Below are positions 56,581 through 64,000 of a stretch of DNA of 64,000 nucleotides, piece after piece. The position numbers and the translations under genes were made by a program. The stretch comes from Sphingomonas faeni. Its GTDB lineage: Bacteria; Pseudomonadota; Alphaproteobacteria; Sphingomonadales; Sphingomonadaceae. How positions within the stretch are numbered: the first letter of the stretch is position 1; every line of letters starts with the position of its first letter. The stretch is from assembly GCF_003053745.1 (NCBI RefSeq), contig NZ_QAYE01000001.1, positions 62,001-126,000 on the forward strand, read 5' to 3'. The notes beneath the pieces are model-generated. The model had not been told where the DNA came from. It did no database searches and worked only from the letters and a program-made list of their open reading frames with translations.

Positions 56581-56829
56581 GAGCGTTCCGGTTCGGGCAA
56601 ACGTAGCGTTTCCTTCAGGACACCGAGAGGCGCTCGCGCCGCACGGCAACACCAGCCTCGCGCGCACGCCCCCTCTGTCCTACACGCCCCACATCTGCCA
56701 AGAGCGGCACCAAGCCCGCGTTCTCCTACTGCATCCCGCCGCACCGCGCGCGGACTGCATGTTGGCCTAACCCGGCCTAACCTTCTTTTCTCAGCCAAGT
56801 CCGACGACTCGGCTCACCGGACCCACGCC

Positions 56830-58398
56830 ATGACCCAATTTCCCCGCCGCACCTTCGCGATCATCTCGCATCCCGATGCCGGCAAGACCACACTGACCGA
56901 GAAGCTCCTGTATTTCGGCGGCGCGATCCATCTCGCCGGCGAGGTCAAGGCGCGCGGCCAGACCCGCCGCGCCCGCTCCGACTGGATGAAGATCGAGCAG
57001 CAGCGCGGGATCTCGGTGACCTCCTCGGTGATGACGTTCGAGCGCCAGGGGATCACCTTCAACCTGCTCGACACGCCGGGCCACGAAGACTTCTCCGAGG
57101 ACACGTATCGCACGCTGACCGCGGTCGATTCGGCCGTCATGGTGATCGACGCCGCCAAGGGCATCGAACCGCAGACGCGAAAACTGTTCGAAGTCTGCCG
57201 CCTGCGCAACGTGCCGATCATCACCTTCGTCAACAAGGTCGACCGCGAGGGCCGCGATCCGTTCTCGCTGCTCGACGAGGTGGCGGAGATGCTCCAGCTC
57301 GACGTCTGCCCGATGAGCTGGCCGGTCGGCATGGGCGGCGAGTTCGAGGGGGTGTACGATCTCTACGCGAACACGCTGAGCCGCCCCGAAGGCGACAGCC
57401 GCGAATTCATGGGCAAGGCGATCCCGTTCACCGGCATCGACGATCCCGAACTCGCCAAGATCCTCAGCCCCGAAGCGATGATCCGCCTGAACGACGAGGC
57501 CGAACTCGCGCAGGGCGGCTATTCGAGCTTCGATCCCGAGGCCTATCGCGCGGGTAATTTGACGCCGGTCTATTTCGGGTCCGCGCTGAAGGACTTCGGT
57601 GTCGCCGAACTGATCGCCGCGCTCGCCGACTATGCCCCGCCACCGCGCGCACAGCCAGCCGAGCCCGCCCCCGTCTCGCCGGACGAACCCGAAGTCACCG
57701 GCTTCGTGTTCAAGGTGCAGGCCAACATGGACCCCAACCACCGCGACCGGATCGCGTTCATGCGGCTGTGCTCGGGCGTGTTCAAGCGCGGTATGAAGCT
57801 CACCCCGACCGGCCACGGCAAGCCGATCGCGGTCCATTCGCCGATCCTGTTCTTCGCGCAGAACCGTGAACTGGCGGACGAGGCGTTCCCGGGCGACATC
57901 ATCGGCATCCCCAACCACGGCACGCTCCGGGTCGGCGACACGCTGAGCGAAAAGGCCGCGATCCGCTTCACCGGCCTGCCCAACTTCGCGCCCGAAATCC
58001 TGCGCCGCGTCGTGCTGAAGGATTTCACCAAGACCAAGCAGTTGCGCAAAGCCTTGGACGACATGGCCGAGGAGGGGGTCACGCAGGTGTTCTACCCCGA
58101 CATCGGCTCGAACTGGATCATCGGCGTGGTGGGTCAACTCCAGCTCGAAGTGCTGCTGTCGCGGCTCGATGCGGAGTACAAGGTCGCGGCGGGGCTGGAG
58201 CCTGCGCCGTACGAGACCGCGCGCTGGATCTCGGCGGAAGACCCGCTCGAACTCAAGACCTTCGCCGAGATCAACCGCGGCGCGATGGCCAAGGACCGCG
58301 ACGGCAACCCCGTCTTCCTCGCCAAGAGCGCCTGGGAAGTGAACTATATTGCCGAGCGCTACGCTAAGATCCGCTTCGCCGCGACACGCGAGCGGTAG
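56830..58398 (+). CDS. prfC: Peptide chain release factor 3 (RF3)
   Basis: A 522-residue translational GTPase with G1 SHPDAGKTT (13-21), G3 DTPGHEDFSEDTYRTL, G4 NKVDREGRD and the RF3-specific C-terminal domains. It removes RF1 and RF2 from the ribosome after termination. ATG 56830 is the family start; the long open frame upstream runs through the palindrome and is not conserved. No good Shine-Dalgarno is visible. Confidence 0.96.
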   Translation: MTQFPRRTFAIISHPDAGKTTLTEKLLYFGGAIHLAGEVKARGQTRRARSDWMKIEQQRGISVTSSVMTFERQGITFNLLDTPGHEDFSEDTYRTLTAVDSAVMVIDAAKGIEPQTRKLFEVCRLRNVPIITFVNKVDREGRDPFSLLDEVAEMLQLDVCPMSWPVGMGGEFEGVYDLYANTLSRPEGDSREFMGKAIPFTGIDDPELAKILSPEAMIRLNDEAELAQGGYSSFDPEAYRAGNLTPVYFGSALKDFGVAELIAALADYAPPPRAQPAEPAPVSPDEPEVTGFVFKVQANMDPNHRDRIAFMRLCSGVFKRGMKLTPTGHGKPIAVHSPILFFAQNRELADEAFPGDIIGIPNHGTLRVGDTLSEKAAIRFTGLPNFAPEILRRVVLKDFTKTKQLRKALDDMAEEGVTQVFYPDIGSNWIIGVVGQLQLEVLLSRLDAEYKVAAGLEPAPYETARWISAEDPLELKTFAEINRGAMAKDRDGNPVFLAKSAWEVNYIAERYAKIRFAATRER

Positions 58399-58471
58399 GA
58401 TACCGGATCGGCGGGCAAGGTCTTCGGAGACTGCTAGAAGTCTTCGATGCTTGTCGGCCGCGGTTGCAAGA

Positions 58472-58705
58472 TTACAGAGTCTGGTCTGTTTTGCCCGGCG
58501 ACCGATAATGGCGCCGCTCCATCAGGCGCCTCGCGGGATTTTCCCGCAGCAATTTCGTTGCCCAGTTGTCGCGTTTGATCGGCTTGCGATGCCGATGACG
58601 CCGTGCACCATAACGCTTGGTACGCGCAAGCTTTTGCTGCCACCGCACCGCGCCTGTAATGGCGGCAACGAGTAAGACACTCGCCACCATCAATTGAACG
58701 TTCAT
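58472..58705 (-). CDS. Small single-helix protein with basic tail, doubtful
   Basis: A 77-residue frame with an N-terminal hydrophobic helix (QLMVASVLLVAAITGAV) followed by a strongly basic tail (KLARTKRYGARRHRHRK and so on). The layout resembles small inner-membrane proteins, but the ribosome site is weak (GGGGCC) and there is no family match. It may be spurious. Confidence 0.35.
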   Translation of the reverse strand: MNVQLMVASVLLVAAITGAVRWQQKLARTKRYGARRHRHRKPIKRDNWATKLLRENPARRLMERRHYRSPGKTDQTL

Positions 58706-59031
58706 CTATCGGCCCCGCTTCCAATAGACGGAGTATCAAATATCGAGCCGATTTGTAATTAAATTATGTATCACGTCGAAATTACGACGCAAGCCATTGA
58801 GTAAGTTCGCCTAATACTAGCGGAGTAACGAGAGCGACAAATATCAACTAAAAGTGTTGTGAAAGGAAAACTATCCCACATCAACGAATGTAGCGAGTCG
58901 GAAGGTATTGATAATGGGTAGTTATCAACAGTCATGCGAGTTGCTTGTGGGTGCCCTCAACCAGCCAACCAGCCGGAGCGCAACAGCAACAAGGGAACCG
59001 AGGTGGTTCGCACCACCCCGGTCCATCTCGA
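58706..59031. other. AT-rich intergenic region with an operator-like palindrome
   Basis: About 325 bp with more A+T than the rest of the window, particularly 58750-58870. It holds the palindrome at 58908-58928 and a hairpin at 58998-59021 (GGTGGT-TCGC-ACCACC core) close to the end of the minus-strand esterase gene, which may be its terminator. No coding frame was convincing. Confidence 0.5.
58908..58928. promoter_or_regulatory. Perfect 7-7-7 inverted repeat, operator-like
   Basis: TTGATAA and TTATCAA arms flank seven bases (TGGGTAG). The right half with its following bases reads TTATCAACA, one mismatch from the DnaA-box consensus TTATCCACA. The size and symmetry also fit a dimeric repressor site. 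No plus-strand gene begins nearby, so the regulated gene is unclear. Confidence 0.4.
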
Positions 59032-60162
59032 TCAACGCTTAGGCTTGGCAGCGAATGCTGCCTTCAGCCGCGCGATCGCCAGCGTGTTCGCATCCTGTGC
59101 ACCGCGCACGACCATGCCCATGCCGAAGAACTCGTGAGTCACGCCCGGGAAGGTGCGCTGCTCGACCTTGTCGCCCGCCGCCCGCATCGCCGCTGCCAGC
59201 GTCTCGCCATCGGAGCGCAATGGATCGATCTGCGCGTTGATGATCGTCGTCGGCGGAAGGCCACGCAGGTTCGCCTTTACCAGGTTCAACCGCAGGTCCT
59301 GCGCATCGGCAGGGCTGGTCTGGTAATAATAACCGAACCACTTGAGCATAGCGCCGTTCAGCGGCTTCGCATTCGCCGAATCCATCCGCGACGGCAGCGT
59401 CATGCTGCTGTTCGCGATCGGATAGACCGACACGATATACAGCGGCGTGGTCAGGCGATTGTCGCGCGCATAGATTGCCGTCGCGACCGCCAGGTTGCCG
59501 CCTGCGCTCTCGCCTGCGACCGCGATCTTGCGTGGATCGCCACCCCAGCTCGCCGCATTCTGCAGCGTCCAGCGATATGCGGCGGCTGCGTCGTCATGCT
59601 GTGCCGGGAACTTGAACTCCGGTGCGTGGCGATACTCGACCGACACGACGATCGCACCCAGCTGTTTGGCGAGCAGACGTGGTGCCGCGTCGTAGGTGTC
59701 GACCGTTGCGATCACCCAGCCGCCGCCGTGATAATAGACGACGACCGGCAGGTTCTTGGCGTTGGCAAGCGATGCTGGCTTGTAGATCCGGGCGAACTGG
59801 TTCGCGTCGCTGCCATAGGCCACGTCGCGCGTCGTCACGGTCGCGTCGGGCGTTGCCGACAGGCCATGCTTGATCATGACCTGCTTGGCGCCATCGGCTG
59901 CCGACGGCTGCATCCGCGCGACGGCTGGCGTGAGCGTCTCGATCGGCTTGCCACCGAGCGCGGCGAGCTGGTCGAGCACGACCTGCATGTCGGGCGCGGC
60001 CTTTGCCGGCTGGGTCGCCGTCGGTGCGGGCGGCGGCGGTGGTGGCGCATCGACCGACCGTGCGGACTGCGCAATCGCGCCGCTCGTCAGGGCGATACCC
60101 GATGTCGTGATCAAGGTCGCGGTGGCGAGCGCCATCAGCGTGCGCGATGAACGGTTGGTCAT
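59032..60162 (-). CDS. Exported alpha/beta-hydrolase of the hormone-sensitive-lipase family
   Basis: A 376-residue protein with a signal peptide (about 1-33) and a proline-run linker (DAPPPPPPAP). The HSL-type domain has the oxyanion motif YYHGGGW, nucleophile GESAGG, an acid in AQIDPLRS and His in PGVTHEFF. It should hydrolyse short esters in the periplasm; most relatives are cytoplasmic, so export is unusual. The C-terminus KPKR is basic. The start at ATG 60162 is chosen at the signal peptide. Confidence 0.9.
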   Translation of the reverse strand: MTNRSSRTLMALATATLITTSGIALTSGAIAQSARSVDAPPPPPPAPTATQPAKAAPDMQVVLDQLAALGGKPIETLTPAVARMQPSAADGAKQVMIKHGLSATPDATVTTRDVAYGSDANQFARIYKPASLANAKNLPVVVYYHGGGWVIATVDTYDAAPRLLAKQLGAIVVSVEYRHAPEFKFPAQHDDAAAAYRWTLQNAASWGGDPRKIAVAGESAGGNLAVATAIYARDNRLTTPLYIVSVYPIANSSMTLPSRMDSANAKPLNGAMLKWFGYYYQTSPADAQDLRLNLVKANLRGLPPTTIINAQIDPLRSDGETLAAAMRAAGDKVEQRTFPGVTHEFFGMGMVVRGAQDANTLAIARLKAAFAAKPKR

Positions 60163-60295
60163 GCGGTATGGTATCCTGTTTCGAGTGCCCCCACTCGCCG
60201 CATAGAACCGCGTGATCGGCTTTCCGTTCCCGCAAGCCCGCGTAACCAACGCTTTTCAAACGTGTTTTTTGCTGCCGGAGTTGCTCTCCGTCGTA

Positions 60296-61642
60296 TCAGA
60301 ATGGCGCAGCGCGTCCTGCGACCCAAGTTTCTACGACCTTGTCGACGTCGGCGATCGAGCGGGAGGGATCGCCATCGACCACTAGCAAATCGGCACGCGT
60401 TCCGGCCACGATCACGCCGCGATCGCGCAATCCGAGCAGGTCCGCGCCCGCAGCCGTGGCAACCCGCAAGGCCTGTGCAGGAGTAAGTCCCGCCTCGACC
60501 ATCAGTGCCAGCTCGCGGTGTTCGGCGATGCCGGGCACGCGCACGGCACTTGCTCCACTGTCCGTGCCGAACCCGATCTTCACGCCGGCGTCGTACAGCG
60601 TCTTCAGGTTACGCAGGTTCATCGCCAGCGATTTCCGCGCATCGGCCGTCTTCGGATCGGCCAGTATCTTGGCACGCCACGCCGGATCGTCGACCTGTTG
60701 CGCGAGGGCAGGCGACAGCGCGGCGCGGGCGAACGGCGTCTGCGTCCACGGTGCGCGATCGGCCCAGGCGAACGTCGCTTCGTCGAGTTGCAGCGTCGGG
60801 ATGTACCAGATGCCCTTCGCCTTCAGCGTCGCGACGAACGCAGGGGGCACCGGCGTGTCACGGATACCGTGCGCGATGATGTCCGCACCTGCCGCGACGA
60901 TCGCCTCTGCGTCCGCGAGATCGTGGATATGTGCTGCCGCCCGCAACCCGCGCGCGTGCGCCTCGGCGATCACCGCGCGGTAGATGGCGGGGCTCATCTT
61001 GACCGGTACGCTGCCGCCGAAATCGTCGAGCCACAGCTTCACGAGATCTGTCTTCTCGGCCGCCATCATCGCGACCGCCTTGCGCGCTTCCTCGGGCGTC
61101 GAGGGACGGAACAGCTGGTCGGGGCCGACCTTGAGCATCGCCTGCGGTGGCGCGCCGTTGGGAACGCCGATCCCCTGCATAACGCCGAACAGGTCCGCGC
61201 CGTCGATCCGTCCGGCATGTGCGTCGGCGCGTATCCCGACGAACGCCGGACCGTTGTTGCCGAGCGCCGTCACCGTCGTCACGCCGTAGCGGCGATACTG
61301 GGCGAGTTGCGCGACGATGTTGGCGCGCGTGTAGTTCTTCGCGCCCGTCTCGGTGCCGCTCACCTGTCCGACATGGCTGTGGTCCGAAACGAGGCCGGGC
61401 ATCACGGTGCGCCCCCGATAGTCGCGTCGTTCCGCGCCCGCCGGCACCGCGACCTTGCCCGCCGCAACGATCCGTCCGTCGGCGATCACGATGGTCGCGT
61501 CGTCCACCGGTGCGCCGCCGCGCCCGTCGATCAACCGGACACCGGTCAGCGCGATCGTCTGCGCGGTAGCGGATCCGACGGTGAGGGCCGATGCCGCAAG
61601 GGCGATCGTGTAGAGGCGAGCGGAGATTTTGGTTCGGCGCAC
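60296..61642 (-). CDS. Exported amidohydrolase (imidazolonepropionase-like subfamily)
   Basis: A 448-residue protein. It starts at GTG 61642 with GAAGGA upstream, then a signal peptide ending SATAQT. The metal site is visible as HSH (in SDHSHVG, about 89), the bridging Lys in DLVKLWLDD, HIH, AHGIRD and the final Asp in GFGTDSGA. Members hydrolyse cyclic amides or peptides. It has no close operon neighbour; the DUF3325 gene lies 86 bp upstream on the same strand. Confidence 0.9.
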   Translation of the reverse strand: MRRTKISARLYTIALAASALTVGSATAQTIALTGVRLIDGRGGAPVDDATIVIADGRIVAAGKVAVPAGAERRDYRGRTVMPGLVSDHSHVGQVSGTETGAKNYTRANIVAQLAQYRRYGVTTVTALGNNGPAFVGIRADAHAGRIDGADLFGVMQGIGVPNGAPPQAMLKVGPDQLFRPSTPEEARKAVAMMAAEKTDLVKLWLDDFGGSVPVKMSPAIYRAVIAEAHARGLRAAAHIHDLADAEAIVAAGADIIAHGIRDTPVPPAFVATLKAKGIWYIPTLQLDEATFAWADRAPWTQTPFARAALSPALAQQVDDPAWRAKILADPKTADARKSLAMNLRNLKTLYDAGVKIGFGTDSGASAVRVPGIAEHRELALMVEAGLTPAQALRVATAAGADLLGLRDRGVIVAGTRADLLVVDGDPSRSIADVDKVVETWVAGRAAPF

Positions 61643-61728
61643 GATGATGTCCTTCTCGGGAGCACGCGCCAACAGGACGCTATCTCCCTGAAACGTCAGC
61701 GGATGACGCCCGTTCCGATCGGTGTCCG

Positions 61729-62034
61729 TCAACGCCGAACGCGCGCGACCTTCAGCGCAATCCGGACCGGCTGCATCGTCTCGACTGGCTTGAACGACAG
61801 CAGCATCACCAGCGCGACTCCAGCGATCGACGCCGCGCCCAGGAACCGCACGAAACGCTCGCCGGTCAGCGGCGCGCCACAGTGGAACAGCGCCACCGCG
61901 AGCACGAGTGCCGCGACTAGGCGCAACGCGCGGATCGCGGACGGCGCAACGATCCCGAGGTCGCGGCGATACTTGAACGCGGTCGCCGCAAGCAGCAGCC
62001 AGCCGAAGAAGCACAGCATCGTGGCTTCAAGCAT
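61729..62034 (-). CDS. DUF3325 membrane protein of an iron-associated operon
   Basis: A 101-residue protein with three hydrophobic helices. DUF3325 proteins are repeatedly encoded with PepSY-type iron-reductase-like proteins and TonB siderophore receptors; their function is not known. The ATG at 62034 overlaps the end of the PepSY gene by eight bases, indicating coupling. Confidence 0.82.
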   Translation of the reverse strand: MLEATMLCFFGWLLLAATAFKYRRDLGIVAPSAIRALRLVAALVLAVALFHCGAPLTGERFVRFLGAASIAGVALVMLLSFKPVETMQPVRIALKVARVRR

Positions 62035-63586
62035 GAACGGTCTCCGAGAGTGTTTTGCGGATCTTTGCGACGGGTTTGCTTCGGGACGAGCGCCATGCAC
62101 CGAGCGCCAGCAGGGCGGCGACCGCGAGCATGGCGACGTCGAATGCCGCGAACAGCGTGTCGCCCGACAGCATCGATCCGGGCAGCCCGCGCGATGTGGT
62201 GAGCGTATCGGCCACCGGGATCGCCGCGAACGTTAACGCGCCGATCGCGAATCCCTCGGTCCACGCGCGGGGCGCCGGCCGTAGCAACTGGAGGACCGCA
62301 ACGCCGCCCCATACCCAGAACATCGTCGCGACTTCGGTATCGGCGCGGTTCGCGGCGTCCGCCGGGATCAGGCGGTTGGCGAGCAGATAAGCGGCCATCC
62401 CGATCGGCAGGCCGGCGATGACGCCGATGTTCAGCCGCTCGACCAGCTTCAGTCCGAAGAACGGCGTCGCACCCGGCTTGCGACGCTTGGCGGTCCACAG
62501 CAGCAGCCCGGTTCCGACCATCGCCGCACCGGTCAGCCCCAGCACAAAATACGCCCAGCGCAACGCAGGGCTCGCGAACTGCGCGACGTGCAGCCCGAGC
62601 ATCACGCCCGCGGTGGCGAGCGCGGGCCCGACATCGGCCGCGCCCTCCAGGAACCGTCCGTCGCTGCCCGCATAGGTGACCGACGGCCCGCGCCCGTTGA
62701 GCGAGGCGCTCGAATGGCGGTACAGCGTTACGGTACTCGCGGCATCGTTCGGGTTGCGCACCACGACGGTCGCCACGGATGCACCGAAGCGCCGCTTCGC
62801 ATCGGCGACCAGCGGGCCAATCGCGACCAGCGGAGCCGGCGTACCCGTCGCCTCGCGCTCGGTCGGCGTGCCGAACGCGGCTTGCGCGAAATCGGCGGGC
62901 TTGGCGTAGTTCGCGACGACCGGCCACGGCATGTACATCGCCACCAGCGTGATCAGCCCGGTATAGGTGATCATCGCGTGATACGGCAGCGCCAGCACCG
63001 CGGACACATTGTGCGCGTCGAGCCAGCTACGCTGCCCCTTGTTCCAGCGCAGCGTGAAGAAGTCGGCGAAGATGCGCTTGTGCGTGATGACGCCGGACAC
63101 GATCGCGCCAAGCATGAACATTGCGCACAGCCCGGCCAGCCAGCGTCCCCAGGGATGCGGCAATTGCAGCTGGAAATGGAAGCGATAGAAATGCTCCCCG
63201 CCGCGCGTCTCGCGGGCGCGCACGACGTCGCCGGTCGCGGGATCGAGCACGATCTCGGGCGCGCGACGCTTGGCGGCCTTGGGGTCCGGCTTGCGCTGTT
63301 CGAAGATCCGCGTGACCGCAGTCCGCGCATCGGGAAGGTAGATATACCATTGGATGTCGTCCGCGCCGACTCGTTGCAGGTGCGTTACCGCAGTCTGTGC
63401 GGCGTGTGCGGTGGAGACGGGCGTCGCGCGGAACTCGGGCTGCATCCACTGCGTGATCTCGGGCCGGAAATAGCTCGCGGTTCCGGTCAGGAACATCGCG
63501 AACAGGATCCATCCCGCCAGCAGCCCCAGCCAGCCGTGGATCCACGCCATGCTCTGGCGCAGCGTAGTTCCGACCGCCGAGGTCAT
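62027..63586 (-). CDS. PepSY-associated transmembrane protein (ferric-siderophore reductase-like)
   Basis: A 519-residue polytopic protein. The N-terminal MAWIHGWLGLLAGWILF with its His and the FLTGTASYFRPEI loop are typical of the PepSY_TM family, followed by two PepSY-like periplasmic regions and further helices, some with His that may bind heme. The family is linked to ferric-siderophore reduction in the inner membrane. The start at 63586 overlaps the DUF3649 stop (ATGA); the longer frame to 63685 is not conserved. Confidence 0.88.
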   Translation of the reverse strand: MTSAVGTTLRQSMAWIHGWLGLLAGWILFAMFLTGTASYFRPEITQWMQPEFRATPVSTAHAAQTAVTHLQRVGADDIQWYIYLPDARTAVTRIFEQRKPDPKAAKRRAPEIVLDPATGDVVRARETRGGEHFYRFHFQLQLPHPWGRWLAGLCAMFMLGAIVSGVITHKRIFADFFTLRWNKGQRSWLDAHNVSAVLALPYHAMITYTGLITLVAMYMPWPVVANYAKPADFAQAAFGTPTEREATGTPAPLVAIGPLVADAKRRFGASVATVVVRNPNDAASTVTLYRHSSASLNGRGPSVTYAGSDGRFLEGAADVGPALATAGVMLGLHVAQFASPALRWAYFVLGLTGAAMVGTGLLLWTAKRRKPGATPFFGLKLVERLNIGVIAGLPIGMAAYLLANRLIPADAANRADTEVATMFWVWGGVAVLQLLRPAPRAWTEGFAIGALTFAAIPVADTLTTSRGLPGSMLSGDTLFAAFDVAMLAVAALLALGAWRSSRSKPVAKIRKTLSETVHA

Positions 63587-63912
63587 GGACGAACGCCGAG
63601 CAGCCAGAGCAGGCCGCCGCCAAAGGTCGCGATCCCCCACACTGCGGCTGCTACTCGCAAAAGTCGGTGTTCGTGGAAGCACCATAAGGCGATGCCGGCA
63701 TAGATAGGGAACGACAGGATCATGCCCCAGCTCGTCGCTTCGACGCGCGCGATGGGCAGCAGGCGCGCAATCAACGTCGCCAGCACGGCCGCCGCGGCAT
63801 AGCCGCCGACCAAAGCCGTAAGGCTTCGGAACGCCATGCTCCAGACGAGCGGACGCACTCTTCGGCCCGACGGAAAAGGGCCGGCTTTCAGGATCCGGCC
63901 GTGCATGAACAT
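63583..63912 (-). CDS. DUF3649 membrane protein, first gene of the iron-associated operon
   Basis: A 109-residue protein with three hydrophobic helices (about 27-50, 60-78, 85-105) and the DUF3649 hallmark SFPIYAGIALWCF. It always accompanies PepSY_TM and DUF3325 genes near TonB receptors. A Fur-box-like site lies about 55 bp upstream. ATG 63912 is the longest start; an ATG at about 63837 (MAFRSLTALVGG) is also possible. Confidence 0.82.
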   Translation of the reverse strand: MFMHGRILKAGPFPSGRRVRPLVWSMAFRSLTALVGGYAAAAVLATLIARLLPIARVEATSWGMILSFPIYAGIALWCFHEHRLLRVAAAVWGIATFGGGLLWLLGVRP

Positions 63913-63963
63913 TTTGTCATTTTTCCTTGCCGCGCTTCCAAACCGCCTTTAGCGGGCTTTGCG

Positions 63964-63983
63964 AGTCATTATCAATATCAAAG
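63964..63983 (-). promoter_or_regulatory. Fur-box-like site upstream of the DUF3649-PepSY-DUF3325 operon
   Basis: On the minus strand the bases read TTGATATTGATAATGACT, with two GATAAT-type hexamers in tandem as in Fur sites (consensus GATAATGATAATCATTATC). Its position about 50 bp before the first operon gene fits iron repression. The match is partial. Confidence 0.45.
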
Positions 63984-64000
63984 TGGGTATCGCTTATGCG

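Overview
The window is high-GC chromosomal DNA from an alphaproteobacterium, most likely Sphingomonas sensu lato. The evidence is the exopolysaccharide (EPS) locus type, many ATGA/GTGA start-stop overlaps, the gene neighbourhoods (dnaN / coq4 / recF / gyrB; rpmI-rplT-pheST; ccmAB) and dense palindromic intergenic repeats. No rRNA, tRNA, CRISPR array, integrase or phage gene was seen. Assignments rest on recognising motifs by eye; no database search was run.

Region 1 (1-22.4 kb) is an EPS/envelope locus. It holds a WecG/TagA-type glycosyltransferase, a membrane-anchored nine-Asp-box protein, a lipoprotein/L,D-transpeptidase pair, and two polysaccharide export sets. The first set, on the minus strand, is a Wza-like lipoprotein, a separate outer-membrane beta-barrel and a Wzc-like kinase. 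It is preceded by an Alg14/Alg13-like split glycosyltransferase. The second set, on the plus strand, is a Wzy/WaaL-like ligase fused to extra C-terminal domains, a Wza-like lipoprotein and a Wzc-like kinase. A PPP-family phosphatase and a small exported protein sit between them. Two four-cysteine Rap1a/Tai-like proteins lie near the two ends of the export block. A SleB-like hydrolase and an acyltransferase operon follow.

Region 2 (22.4-32.4 kb) carries an oxidoreductase, ccmAB with a minimal zincin, a pterin dehydratase, an SDR, a quaternary-amine ABC importer with a fused permease/binding protein, a TSUP permease, rlmN, an IalB-like protein and a histidine phosphatase.

Region 3 (32.4-41.3 kb) has an outer-membrane barrel protein, dnaN, a vapBC-like toxin-antitoxin pair, coq4, recF, an OmpA/EF-hand protein and gyrB. 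RecF carries an in-frame palindromic element.

Region 4 (41.3-50.4 kb) holds AlkB-like and DsbA/FrnE-like proteins, several very small genes, a DUF1810 protein, a PEBP protein, a diguanylate cyclase, a peroxiredoxin, a HisN-like phosphatase and an AsmA protein. Region 5 (50.4-58.4 kb) is rpmI-rplT, a GIY-YIG nuclease gene beside a near-perfect REPIN-like palindrome, pheS-pheT, a mutarotase and prfC. Region 6 (58.4-64 kb) has an exported esterase, an amidohydrolase and a DUF3649-PepSY-DUF3325 iron-associated operon with a Fur-box-like site upstream.

The most interesting signals are the palindrome families, including one translated inside recF and one paired with the GIY-YIG gene that splits rplT from pheS, and the doubled, apparently bipartite EPS export machinery.
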